A program made the translations under genes and the position numbers. A DNA stretch of 64,000 nucleotides from Rhizophagus irregularis (lineage: Eukaryota; Glomeromycota; Glomeromycetes; Glomerales; Glomeraceae), in NCBI RefSeq assembly GCF_026210795.1, contig NC_089429.1:5913501-5977500 (forward strand). The letters run 5' to 3'. Below are positions 11,216 to 22,263 of this stretch, piece after piece (positions within the stretch are counted from its first letter, which is position 1; each line of letters opens with the position of its first letter). Below the pieces are notes generated by a model, which was not told the DNA's origin, did no database searches, and worked only from the letters and a program-made list of their open reading frames with translations.

Positions 11216-11589
11216 TTTTGATTCTTAAGGTTGAAAATCTTGGTCAAGTGTTCTGAGACCAATTTTTATTTTAAAAAAAAATTTCGTTTGATTTCTATAA
11301 ATGCAGTACTTTAATTTATGCATCTTTTTTAGGATTAACAACCAGCATTTGCAATGACTTTAATAAATCTTAAGAACTATCATTTAATTAGGTTGGTTTG
11401 TATCTTCAACTCCTGTATTTTCTCATGGACAACTATATGTTGCATGTTCAAGAATAACATCAAGAAAAAATTTAAATAATTAAATTTTTACTTTATTTCA
11501 AGTTTAGGTTTTAACCATTAACTGCTAATGTAGTTAACAGGTGAATCCTAGTAGTATTTAATATTTGTGACGAAATCCGATAATGTTGT

Positions 11590-12110
11590 GCGTAACTACT
11601 CCATTATGTTATAACGATATCGTCACGTTGGTTTATATTAACCATCCGGGGAGAGAGAGATGTGTCTAATTTACCAGGTACGATCGTATCTTTAATTTCG
11701 CAGAAACTTGCACCATAATCCGTGTACTTATTAATTTAACAATTGTCACAAAGTTTCGATACAATATTAGTGTCATAACAGTTAACCATCTGGAGAGAGA
11801 GAGATGTCTAATTTACCAGGTACTTATCTTTAATTTCGCAGAAACTTGCGTTGTATGTAATACAGACTCTTGTCAATTCAGTATTTGGTATAATATTAGT
11901 GTCTTATGTTAACCGTCGGAGAGAGAAGTAATTTACCAGGTGCGTCGTAATCAGGAAACTTACATCAATTCAACATTTATAATATTATTGTCATACCGAT
12001 ATTGTCGCATTGTTTTATGTTACTAGAGAGGGATGCGCCTACATAATTTACCAAGTACGATTAAACTTCGCAATACTTATCAATTCAACAATTGTGAATC
12101 AATAATGACG
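11590..12110. repeat. degenerate tandem repeat, ~130-140 bp unit, 4 copies
   Basis: Units begin with a GTTAACCATC(C/T)GG-GAGAGAGAG block at about 11638, 11780, 11908 and 12018. Each is followed by TAATTTACCAGGTAC, TTTCGCAGAAACTT and TCAATTCAAC blocks. Successive copies are increasingly shortened. Confidence 0.65.
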
Positions 12111-12351
12111 GAACGTGACTACTTCAAGCTGTAATAACAATGATATCGATACGTTGTTTTTATTTTTCATTTTGACCATCATAATTGCATATTAATAATA
12201 TATACGGCATTATCAATTAATAAAAATTATTGAATGTACTAGTACCTACGGTTCACAATTTTTTCATGACCCAAAATTCTTGTCAAATATCATCTTGATA
12301 CTGTGTAAATGTCGTCCTGATATCTTAATAATATTTTTAAATGAAATAATA

Positions 12352-12712
12352 TTTTTAAATGATATCGTAACAGTACGGTTTGATAATTATATCGATACAT
12401 TTTCAACATCATCGCAACATCTTCACGATAACATCACGATTTTTAAATGATATCGTAACAGTACGGTTTGATAATTATATCGATACATTTTCAACATCAT
12501 CGCAACATCTTCACGATAACATCACGATTTTTAAATGATATCGTAACAATACGGTTTGATAATTATATCGATACATTTTCAACATCATCGCAACATCTTC
12601 ACGATAACATCACGATTTTTAAATGATATCGTAACAATACGGTTTGATAATCATAACGATACATTTTCAACATCATCGTAACATTTTCACGACGACATCA
12701 TGATTTTTTTGA
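12352..12712. repeat. 88-bp tandem repeat, ~4 copies
   Basis: The GATATCGTAAC phrase recurs at 12361, 12449, 12537 and 12625, an exact 88-bp period. Copies 1-3 differ at only one or two bases; the last is more diverged. Each unit contains GTTTGATAATTATATCGATA and CATCTTCACGATAACATCAC. Confidence 0.9.
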
Positions 12713-12917
12713 AGATATCGCGACGATATAGTTATGATAGTCTTAACGATACCTTTCCAACATCTTCGCGATATTAAATTACGAAATCAATATGATATCG
12801 TTCTGATATCAAAATGTTACCGATTTTAATATCGCGAAGATGTTGGAAAGGTATCGTTAAGACTATCATAACTATATCGTCACGATATCTTCAAAAAAAT
12901 CATGATGTCGTCGTGAA
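12686..12917. repeat. long inverted repeat (arms ~91 bp, spacer ~50 bp)
   Basis: The left arm is 12686-12776 and the right arm 12827-12917. I see about one mismatch along the arms, which include CCTTTCCAACATCTTCGCGA and its complement. The left arm grows directly out of the 88-bp satellite, so it is a diverged satellite unit plus an inverted copy. It would fold into a long hairpin. Confidence 0.85.
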
Positions 12918-12969
12918 GATGTTGAAAATGTATCATTAAAATATTGTGGCAAATTTGAAGATTTCAGCA

Positions 12970-14610
12970 AAGTACTTTACGTTTTAAACCTTACTCTCCA
13001 TCAAAATCTAAACCTATCACAGATTCTTTGGTTGATTTTGTTGCAACTGATTTGCAACCTTTTACCATTGTTGAAAATCCTGAATTCAAATTATTAATTA
13101 ATAAATTGAATCCCCACTATATTTTACCTTGCAGACAAACCTTAAAGGAAAAATTCATAGAAAATTATAAAATGAGAAAAAATGTGTTAATTAATGAAGT
13201 CTCACAAATTAACTCAAAAATCTCTCTTACTACTGATATTTGGACTTCAGAAATCTCAAAAGATTGTTATCTTGGAGTAACAATGCATTATATTAACAAC
13301 AATTGGGAATTAAAAAATCTCTTACTTGATTTAATTCCTGTAAATGGTTCTCATACAGCTGGGTTAATTACTAGCAAGCTTTTACAAATTCTTGAAGAGT
13401 TTAGTATCAGTAATAATATTCTTGCATTAACTACAGACAATGGAAGCAACATGATAGCATGTGGTAATCAACTAGCAACTGAATTAGATCAGGAGTTTAA
13501 TAATATGGCTTTTACTCATTACAGATGTGCTGCACATATTATAAATTTAGCAGTAAAAGCAGGAATGAGTCATGTTGGAAATGAAATCAAAAAACTTCGT
13601 CAATTTGTTGTTAAAATCAAGAATTCACCATTATTTTTGGATAAATTATCAGAAATTTGTACCCTTAAAAAAGTTAAATTTCTTAAACCAATTTTAGATA
13701 TAGACATTCGCTGGAATTCCACATATTTTATGATTAATAGACAAATCTTAATGCAGGGTGTTTCAGAATTACTTGCAACAACAAATGTTGAAGAACTTGG
13801 AGATTTATTTCCAACAATATCTGAATGGCGATATATTAAGGTATTTTTTATTTTATAAATTATTATTTATTTTATTTTATAATTATATATTTATTAATTA
13901 TTATTTTTTTTTTACAGGAATTAGCAAAGGTATTAGAACCTATGTATGAAGCAACCAATTTATTATCATCATCAAAAAATCCTACACAAGGTGATATAAG
14001 ATTGGTTTTTAATGGAATGTTTAAAAAATTGGATCATTATCAAAGAGGAAATCACCATACACAAAAGGCAATAGCATCAGCAATTTGTAATAAATTGAAA
14101 GCCTATTGGGACAAATATTTGAATCAATCTTCCATTACTTCTTCAATATTAGATCCACGCTACAAAACCACATTATTTAGTCATAATGATATAACTGAAA
14201 TTATTAGTAAATTACAAGAATTATATTTGTCATATTTACCCTTAAATAATCAAACCATACCATCAGCACCAGCATGATCATCTCGTGATTATTTTCTTAA
14301 TTTACTTAATCCAAATAATATTCGTCAAGAAGTATCGCATGATGAATTAGATCGATACTTAAATTCTCCAGTAGATAGTAATACAGGTTCTTTAATTTGG
14401 TGGAAAACTTATGAAAAGGATTACCCAGTACTATCTCAAATAGCTAAGGATTATTTAACAATCCAAGCAACGTCGGTTTCATCAGAAAGGGCATTTTCAA
14501 TTTCGGGATTAACTATTTCAAAAACTAGAAATAGGTTAGATCCTGAAACGGCAAGGGCAATTATATGCATGAAAAATTGGATATCAGAAAAAGAAAGAAT
14601 GGAAAATTGA
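12970..14610 (+). pseudogene. hAT-family transposase, 5'-truncated, with a premature stop
   Basis: The reading frame is open from about 12970; the first Met is around 13028. Exon 1 runs to 13840, the 77-bp intron 13841-13917 ends in a polypyrimidine tract plus ACAG, and exon 2 continues. The RNase H-like core shows LTTDIWTS and LTTDNGSNM (catalytic Asp regions) and HYRCAAHIINL. The hAT C-terminal dimerisation domain follows, with SVSSERAFSISG and its catalytic Glu. An in-frame TGA at 14275-14277 splits core from dimerisation domain. The N-terminal BED zinc finger is missing: the frame runs straight into the hairpin repeat at 12917. The protein would excise and reinsert hAT DNA if whole; this copy is not. 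Confidence 0.8.
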
Positions 14611-14774
14611 ATCAATACTTGCAATATGTCTTTTTTTTTTCCTTTTTTTTTACATTATGTGAAATTTTGTTGGTAATTTTTTTTCTTATAATAAAAAATT
14701 TTTTGACGATATACGATATATTTAAATTCATGATCTGCATTACACAATTTTGTATAAAATACTATAAATATCCG

Positions 14775-14909
14775 GTCTAAACTTCGGTCTAAACTTCAGT
14801 CCAAACTTCGGTTCAAACTCTGGTTCTAAACCTATAACGGTTCGGTTTTGTACTCAAACCACCAGTTTTTGGACCGAAAACCAGATGGACCGAACCGTTA
14901 ACATCCCTA
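14775..14909 (+). mobile_element. 3' terminal region and inverted repeat of the hAT element
   Basis: After the transposase come subterminal repeats (variants of GGTCTAAACTTCGGT, then GGTTCGGTTTT and GGACCGAA). The end, GGACCGAACCGTTAACATCC followed by CTA, reads on the other strand as TAGGGATGTTAACGG, a typical hAT terminal repeat. No matching left end was found upstream, which agrees with 5' truncation. Confidence 0.6.
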
Positions 14910-15185
14910 CGTTTAAATATAATCTCGTGTTACGCCTGTTCAAAATCCGGTTTATTTATTTTTGATTGGACTGATAAGTGACACGAAAAGTTTTTTTGTA
15001 ATTAAGATGTGTAATTATGACGTATAGTGCAATATAATTGGGTTTGTGAAACTTGAGTATGACTAAAAAAAAAATATTTGATTTCACATGATGATTAACA
15101 TTAACTGACCAATAAAATCTATCGAATTTTGCATTCGAATTACAATAAGAATGTGGGTTTCGTAAGATTTAGTAAACAAAGAAAA

Positions 15186-16272
15186 ATGGGTAAGTAAATT
15201 TGCTTGCTATTCCTTTGTCACAAAGGCTGAATTAAAATATTCCTTTCGTCATGAAAGGCTAAATCCTTGGTTAAAATAATCGATATTCCTTTTGTCACGA
15301 AAGGCTAAAATAAGATTCCTTTTGTCACGAAAGGCTAAAATAAGATTCCTTTCGTCCCGAAAGGCTAAAATATGTTTCCTTTCATCTTTAACATTCCCAT
15401 TCCTTTGTTAAAATATGATATTTAATATTCCTTTATTGAAATCAAATATATTATATGAAAAAGTATATATCAAGAATGAATCATTTTTCTTTTTTTTAAT
15501 ATAAAGTATTAATTTATTATTTTTAATTTTATTTAATAATAATATAGGTAAGAAAAGACATGAATGTTGTCGTGATCATAAATTATCAGTTTTCTTCGGT
15601 GGTAAGAACACGAAAGAGTTAAAAGGGATAAAATCGAAAGACGTTAAGGGATGGTTAAAGAATAGATTTTCTTACAATTTTGTACATATCAGAAAGGATC
15701 CTGATTGGGGGTAATGAAATAAAATAATTAATATATACAATTTTTAATTAATAATTTAATTAAATGAACATTTGTTATATTTAGGCATGGATTTGTGCAC
15801 TTCGAAAATGATGATGATAAAACTAGATTTTACAATTATGTGAGAAACAAAAAATTTATCGGACCTCTAAGTAAAACAATCATGTTCGCAGAAGCACGTC
15901 CAAAAGGAGGAGATGATGATGATTATGATGATGATGATGATGATGATGACGACGATGATGATGGACGATCTGTAAGCACTATTATTACATTAATGAAATA
16001 TAAATTAATGAAGGAATTATTACTTATTAAAATTTTTTATAAAAAATTAGAATACACAAAACCAATCACTACAATCCCCGGTACAGCCGCCCCTATCACA
16101 ACCATCACCACAATCATCACCGTTACAACTCCCACCACCACAATCACCACAATCATCACCGGTACAACTCCCACCACCACAATCACCACAACCATCACAA
16201 TCACAATTACCAGCTTACAATATTTTTGAAGTCGAAATTAATATCACAATTACCAGCTTACAATATTTTTGA
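15186..16272 (+). CDS. four-exon gene, RRM-like protein with acidic and P/Q-rich tail
   Basis: The exons are 15186-15189 (ATGG only), 15548-15710, 15785-15971 and 16051-16272. All introns are GT...AG with phase kept, giving 191 residues. Residues about 12-95 look like one RNA-recognition motif: an RNP2-like LSVFFGG strand near 14-20 and an RNP1-like GHGFVHFEN near 56-64. An aspartate run follows (about 103-115), then a P/Q/S-rich tail. The likely role is RNA binding. The tail ends after a 43-bp tandem duplication that shifts the frame to a TGA; without it a donor would follow, so the gene may be a truncated version of a longer one. The domain call rests on pattern only. Confidence 0.55.
15209..15400. 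repeat. palindromic tandem repeat in first intron
   Basis: Five to six copies of a near-palindrome of the form CCTTTCGTCACGAAAGG, each followed by CTAAAAT, lie inside the 358-bp first intron of the RRM-like gene. Spacing is about 30-45 bp. Each unit could form a short hairpin. Confidence 0.75.
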
Positions 16273-16285
16273 AGTCGAAATTAAT
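16200..16285. repeat. 43-bp exact tandem duplication
   Basis: Two identical 43-base copies start at 16200 and 16243 (ATCACAATTACCAGCTTACA at each start). Because 43 is not a multiple of three, the second copy brings in a stop codon in the RRM-like gene. Confidence 0.85.
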
Positions 16286-16379
16286 AGGTATTAATATTAG
16301 TTTATTTATATTAATATTAATTGTTTTTATTAATATTTTATTTACTTTTTTTTTGGTAAAGCTGTTTAATTGTAGATAT

Positions 16380-16570
16380 TTTTATTTTTAATGTGAAAAA
16401 TCTCTCTGTTGATGTAAATATTAATAATACGAAACTCATATTTGTCAAATTTGAGTACGATTTGCCAAAAGATCCTGAGGGATCCAATTGCCTATTAAGA
16501 GAAGCAGTTTTTCCGGACAAGGAAGTTATTCTAAATCTGGAATTACCCAAAAGGCAAGTTTATATATTAA
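16380..16570 (+). pseudogene. orphan exon downstream of the RRM-like gene
   Basis: A frame of about 60 codons contains NNTKLIFVKFEYDLP and EAVFPDKEVILNLELPKR. It begins after a TTGTAG acceptor-like site and ends at AAAAG before a possible donor. It looks like a beta-rich domain exon of the same gene, but phase cannot be matched to the preceding exon because of the 43-bp duplication or another lesion. Confidence 0.45.
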
Positions 16571-16763
16571 ATTAGTAAAATTGTAATTTAATTTATAATT
16601 TAAAAACTAATAATTAATTTTTTTCGATCATGATGTGGTAAGATCAACGCAAAAAAAAGGGATAAAAAAAATTTTTTTTTTTTATTCAATTAATTATTTC
16701 TTTTTTTTTTTATATTTAGATATTTGTTTTTTTTTTGACTTGCATTTTTTAACTATCATTAAA

Positions 16764-18120
16764 ATGTCTTCTCAAGATTTTGATAAAGAACAAGGAATTC
16801 GTAAAAAAGGCTCGCTTATTAAACATTGGCAGCCATCGCAACCGCAATATCAACAACCTCAGTCTCAACAACCGCAACAATCTCAACCCCAAACTCTATT
16901 TCAGTGGCCGCGACAACCTCAACAATTTCAACAATCTCAACCTCAACAATTTCAATGGCCGCAACCACCTCAATCTCAATGGCCTCAACAACCTCAACAA
17001 CCTCAACAACCTTCAATGGTCGCAACAACTTCAACAATCTCAACCTTAATGGTCGCAACACCTCAATAGCTATAAGAGTATCAATCGTCGCCGCTACCTC
17101 AATCATCGCTCTATCATCTATCATCGCCTCAAATTGGTCAAGAAGAAATAGGTGACTTATAGTTGATATTCAGTATTCTTTCTTTTTATGATATGAATAA
17201 TTCACTTACCTTGATATCTATCTAATAATTGTAGACGAAATGTTAAAAAAGAAAGAATTGAGAACATAACGAGTAAAGCGTCAGATCATCTTGCAATTAA
17301 GTAGTCGGTTTGGGCTTGTTTTCCTGAATACGTCAATATGGTTGCCGGAAGGCAATATAAGAAAAGCCAAAGTCCTATATTATCAACAACTCCGATGGAA
17401 TCTTCTCCGGCTAGTTCTCCATATTGTTCTCCGCGTTTGGAAAATGCACAAACACGTACTCCCAAGGTAAATATATTTACGTATCATTATAATAAATCTG
17501 TAATATTTATAATTCATATATTTTGAACCTATTTTAATTTTTATTATAGAGACGAATTTGAACAACTACTATTAATTAATAATTGGAGTTACTTTGTTAA
17601 AGACCGTCACTACCCAGAAGTCCTTCCCAAGAGCAAAGATCTAGTGAATAAAGTCAGAAATAGATGAGCGAATTATTAGAAAGCAACGTTATAGTTCCCT
17701 CCCAAATGGGGATCAAACATCATATACGTTGAATTAAGAGCATTATTTCTTCGTACAGCATCTTGACCATTCTGCTAGGAATTTAAGAGGAGTGAATTGT
17801 GGCTGAATATAGGTAGCGCGTATCAAAATAGTAGTAGTATTGGCGCTAATTTTCGCAATCTTCCCCTTGAAGTTTTGGCTATATTTCGTCAGTGGTTAAC
17901 GTGTGTTTCAAATGAATTACCTGAAGAAATGAAAAAAGCTCTTCGAAATGTTGTTGGATTATATGTTTAATTAAAAAAAAGACGATAAGACAGCTCGTAG
18001 CTGAAAAAATAAATGTTGCAAGATCATTGGACTTATCTCGCTATTACATAGGCGCTGACGTTCCATTGATAATGAAGAGAGTAGTAATGATGAAAGAAAA
18101 TCACGATTGCGAAATAAGGT
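16764..18120 (+). pseudogene. Q/P-rich gene remnant, several exons, frameshifted
   Basis: ATG 16764 opens MSSQDFDKEQGIRKKG, then a long Q/P/S/W repeat. An extra base near 17010 shifts the frame. Later exon-like blocks follow at 17240-17466 (with an in-frame TAG, ending at a good donor after TRTPK), 17550-17668 (DEFEQLLLINNWSYF) and 17805-17969 (SSIGANFRNLPLEVLAIF). All lie on the plus strand, each broken by stops. They are probably one decaying gene, perhaps the 3' continuation of the RRM-like locus. No function can be assigned. Confidence 0.4.
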
Positions 18121-18679
18121 ATATTGTGTATTATATGTTTTTATTATTATATATATTTATACACGTGGAATTATCAGTTTTCACATCGTAACAATTTTTT
18201 AATATCTATAATTTTTCTGAAAAATCTTTTTTGAACGTAGGAGGGAAAGCAAAAAAAAAAACCATGGGGATGTCTTCATGATATACCGCTTCGATATTAG
18301 CGATATCAAGATTTTTTTTGATTAATTGTAGGTTTATATCACGTGAAGTTCAATATTCAAGGAAATTTTGTAATATACCACATGATGCTTTTAGTAATAA
18401 AATAAACAAAAGTCTAATTTTTTGCAAATTAATTTTTTTTTGTTATAATTAAGGATGACGGTTATGATATTGCGAACATTACGAATTATGATGTCTAAAT
18501 TTTCGCAATTTCGCAACCGCATTTATTCTGCAACGTTACAATTATTCTGCAATACCATAATTAATCACAGTTAATTTGCAATATCGTGATTAATTAAACT
18601 GGAGGTAATCACCAAATAAAAGCAAAGACAAAATTACGAACATACATCAATTCAAAATTTTAACAAAAAAAACAACAAA

Positions 18680-19330
18680 TTGGAAAAGAGATATTTTGAT
18701 GCTATTGACCGTTCGGTTACTAAAGCTTTTGATATGAGTATTGAGTAGCATCCCATTTAGTGTTATTGAAAACCTTGGTTTATTGATATGATTAAAACTT
18801 TACAACCAGCGTACAACCTACTACCAACTCGACAAATTTTAAGTGGAACGTTATTACAAGCTGAATTGGCTCGTGTAAATTTACGAATCTATAATGAATT
18901 AGCTAAGGAAACTAATTGTACGATTGGTAAATTTCATTATTATTTCTTTATTAATATTCTGATTTTAATTTTGTTTCTTCTATTTGTTATCTATTCTAAG
19001 ATTCACATGATCATTTTATCAGCTTTATGGGACCACACCGCCGAATTATCTCTCAAAATCATCCATCAATTCTTGATATACGGTGCATTGCGCGCTGCGT
19101 TAATTTAATCAGTTCTGACATGATTAAATGCGCAAATGTAATCTCACAAGATTTTTCAAAAATTCGGCTATAGGCGCGGCATTACTTAAAGCGCTATTCA
19201 ATTAAAAAATATACAAGGAGGAGGTCTAAAATCGTACGTGGAGACAAGGTGGATGACGGTGTATGAATGCACAAGCTCAATCTGGCGTTAAAAGATGCTT
19301 TGCAACATTGTATTCTCTAAGTCTATTAAG
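18680..19330 (+). pseudogene. hAT transposase remnant
   Basis: Fragments in shifting frames read as a hAT transposase: DAIDRSVTKAFDMS, then MIKTLQPAYNLLPTRQILSG and AELARVNLRIYNELAKETN up to a donor-like GTAAAT. After about 100 bp come DIRCIAR.VNLISSDMIK and LKSYVETRW. The order matches the N-terminal and central part of hAT enzymes. Frameshifts and stops are frequent, and neither catalytic-core Asp block nor dimerisation domain is intact. A related copy lies on the minus strand at 38680-41453. Confidence 0.6.
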
Positions 19331-19654
19331 AAGAAGTTACTTTTTGAGATAACTAATGTATATTACTTAAAAATATTACTTAATTGAATTCTAGATAATC
19401 ACAAATAAAATCAATATTGAGAAATCATGGATTTTTTGACGATATTCGTATGTTTTAAGGATGCAATGTTAAAATTAGAAGGTAAAACGCAACTCTATCA
19501 GTAATAGCTTCTCAAAATCGCATAAAATATCAGAATTTTATTTTATTAATATGACAGCACGTTATACATTTAAAAGTTTTTTATTAATTTGTAAAAAAAT
19601 AAAGTTTAATATTTACGGTATTGCGGATGAGTTGCAATACCACAAATGAGTTGC

Positions 19655-20297
19655 GGCAATGAAGTGACAATATCAAATCAATATCGTAAATACTTTTTTT
19701 TTTATTTGAAATTACCGACATCGTAATGATATCAAGACTGTGCCGATTAGATATTTTTGAATAGATATTGTCATGATATCTCGGCGATAAATTGGGGATG
19801 AAGTGACGATATCAAATCAATATCGCAAATACTACATCTTTTTTTTTGAAATTACTGACATCGTAATGATATCAAGACTGTGCCGATTTGATATTCTTTT
19901 GAATAGATATCATCACGATATTTTCGCGATAAATTATGGTGATAATGTGACGATATCATATCAATATCGTAAATACATCTTTTTTCTCCCTGAAATTAAC
20001 AATATCGTAACGATATCAAGACTATACCGATCAGATATTCTTTTAAATAAATGTTGTCCCGATATTTTCGCGATAAATTATGGTGATGAAGTGACGATAT
20101 CAAATCAATATCGAAAATACTACATCTTTTTTTTTGAAATTACTGACATCGTAATGATATCAAGACTGTGCCGATTTGATATTCTTTTAAATAGATATCG
20201 CCACGATATTTTCGCGATAAATTATGGTGATGAAGTAACGATATCGAATCAACATTATAACAATATCATCACGGAAATTGATACCATTATGACATGA
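19655..20297. repeat. 144-bp tandem repeat, ~4.5 copies
   Basis: The phrase GATGAAGTGACGATATC recurs at 19797, 19941, 20085 and 20229, a constant 144-bp period, with a more diverged copy before it at about 19658. Units contain ATCGTAATGATATCAAGACT and ATATTTTCGCGATAAATT. The period is a multiple of three, so the plus strand carries a spurious 164-codon repetitive ORF at 19803-20297. Confidence 0.9.
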
Positions 20298-20329
20298 AAT
20301 TTATATCGTATCCATATCAATTCAACATC

Positions 20330-21237
20330 GCTCAAATTTTCAAGGTTTCTGTAAAGTATATTCTCCCGATTGGCTTTGTCCACAATGCAACTCAGCTCCT
20401 GAAGATTTGAATCATCTTTGGACTTGTCCTTATATTCTTCCAGATTTAAATCCGTGTTTGACACATCGTTCTGAAATTATCAAATTCAGAGATTCCTGTT
20501 TATCTTCGTTCTCATCTCTGAAACCTCTGGATATTACCTTCCAAACTGGATTCTCTGCTCTAGATTGTTGGAACTATGAATCTCCTTCTCCGTCCTGTCT
20601 TTGGCTTACTAGAGGATTATTACCTGCGCATTTAACAGCATTTTTACATCAACAATTTCCTCTCTTTGTCATATATAAGATTATTTCTCCTCTTCTTAAT
20701 GACTTCCAAGTCGCACTTTATGGTGAGATTTGGTTGTGTTGGAATGTTCTTTTCCATGCTTGGGAGGAGTCACAGGGTATCTCGGCTGCTTCCAAATTAC
20801 GTGGCCTGTCTATAAATTTCTCTTCTTTTGCTACTTCTTCTTCACAAAAACACAACTCTTCTTTGGCGACAGTTTCTCAGGATTCCTGGATTTCTTGGAT
20901 ATCCTCTTCTATAATTCGGAGTGGATCATGGATCTCGCACTTGGATTTTCTGCGCCGCTTAACAGTTCAACCTCTTAGGATTTCTTTCTGGTAACGGACT
21001 GGATTTTTGGATGTTGAATAGTTGACTCACACTGGCCTTCGGGTAAAGTTGGGGTATGCGATTCTGTAATAGTTTAGTTTTTCTTTGCTTTAATTTTATT
21101 TTAGTTTAGATTTCTTTACTTGTATGAGTCGTAAAGCTACTCTTTTTATTTTTTATTAGTTTATTTTCTTATTTTTGTAATATTGTTCGATTACGTTTTC
21201 AAAATTTAAAATATGAATAAAAGATAAAGTCATAAGA
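20330..21237 (+). mobile_element. 5'-truncated LINE 3' end (ORF2 C-terminus and 3' UTR)
   Basis: The open frame encodes the cysteine/histidine knuckle found after the RNase H region of many non-LTR retrotransposons: CPQCNSAPEDLNHLWTCP, spacing C-x2-C-x8-H-x3-C. A further ~200 residues run to a stop at 20994. About 240 bp of T-rich 3' UTR follows, ending in an A-rich tail with AATAAAAG. There is no reverse transcriptase domain, so this is a dead-on-arrival insertion. Confidence 0.65.
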
Positions 21238-21265
21238 CTGTTTGCACAGAAAAAGGATAAAACTA

Positions 21266-22248
21266 AGGGTTGGTCACCCTATCTCGGTGGTTAGTCACTG
21301 AGACCCTCATTAAGCCTGAGTATGGTGAGGTCACAGGTTCGATTCCCATGACCACAGAAATAAAAAGAATTTTACTGCAGACGCTACAACCAATAGCGTG
21401 AAGGTACAGGGATTAGTGTAGTTAGACTGCATCATGGTGAATTAGTGTGTACGGTTAGGCCGCACATTTCAACTAAGGGTCATGGTGTCCTTCTAACGTT
21501 CCCTATGAGGCCATTGGCATGTGCGCAGTCCTGTCCTTGAGGTCACTACTATACCTTGGGGGGCTTCCTGTCCGGGTGGTCACTCTATGATACCGCTTGG
21601 AGTCAGTAATGGCTAGATAGTCATCCTAGATGGTAAAGCTGAGGGTGCAATGTCTTAGTGGTAGTTAGACCTTCTGTTAGGTCTTAGACCAACCAAGGTG
21701 TTCGTGCACAGAACAGGTAGCACGGCTATGGGGTTCAATTCCCACTCTCCTTGGGTCCTGGTTGGTGATCCCTGGTGGTTGATACCCACCATAAGGGGTG
21801 ATCCTGGACAGATGCCTGCTACTTCCTGTCCGAGTGGTCACTACAAAGTATACCACTTTGGGGTAAACAACTGTACTATCGGTGCTAGGTAATCGCAGGC
21901 TGTAGTGGCGCTTTGAGTGAGACTTAGTACCTAAAATGGTAGTATGGAAGGGTACTAGATGGTTGATGTTACCTGTCGAAAGTCCTCCATGAAAGTAGAT
22001 GCTCTCTAAAGGTCGTTAAATAAATTGAGTATCAGTATCATGCAATGGGTATAGGATGAGTAGGCGATGTGTACCTAGCTTCAGATCAGCCTAAAATGGC
22101 CCGATGGGAGATGTCTTCTATAGTGGTGCTGTTACCTGAGGAATTAAATACTCGGTATAATGGTTGCCCATTGAAGATGATAGGACACAGACCCGAGATT
22201 AGTCTCATAAGAGGCAATGGGTGGTCTGGCCGTAAATACTTGCAAAGG
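21266..22248 (+). mobile_element. dimeric tRNA-derived retroposon (SINE-like)
   Basis: The element is flanked by perfect 15-bp direct repeats AAAAGGATAAAACTA (21251-21265 and 22249-22263). Its head folds like a tRNA: acceptor-like TGGTCA 21271-21276 with TGACCA 21349-21354, D arm TCTC/GAGA, an anticodon arm with 7-base loop TTAAGCC (AAG, Leu-like), an extra arm, and a B box GGTTCGATTCCC at 21335. A second, more degenerate unit starts near 21650 (A-box-like CTTAGTGGTAGTTAGACC, B box GGGGTTCAATTCCC at 21730). Both units share CTTCCTGTCCGGGTGGTCAC (21564; one change at 21822). At 983 bp it is long for a SINE. Confidence 0.6.
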
Positions 22249-22263
22249 AAAAGGATAAAACTA

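Noticed and set aside
16819-17155. Alternative ORFs of N-, I/V- or T/S-repeats on both strands
   Set aside because: They are other-frame readings of the CAA/CCT-rich Q/P repeat.
19803-20297. 164-codon repeat-protein ORF
   Set aside because: The frame is open only because the 144-bp satellite period is divisible by three.
21266-21360. Functional tRNA-Leu gene
   Set aside because: The T stem has mismatches, and the sequence continues into a long retroposon with flanking direct repeats.
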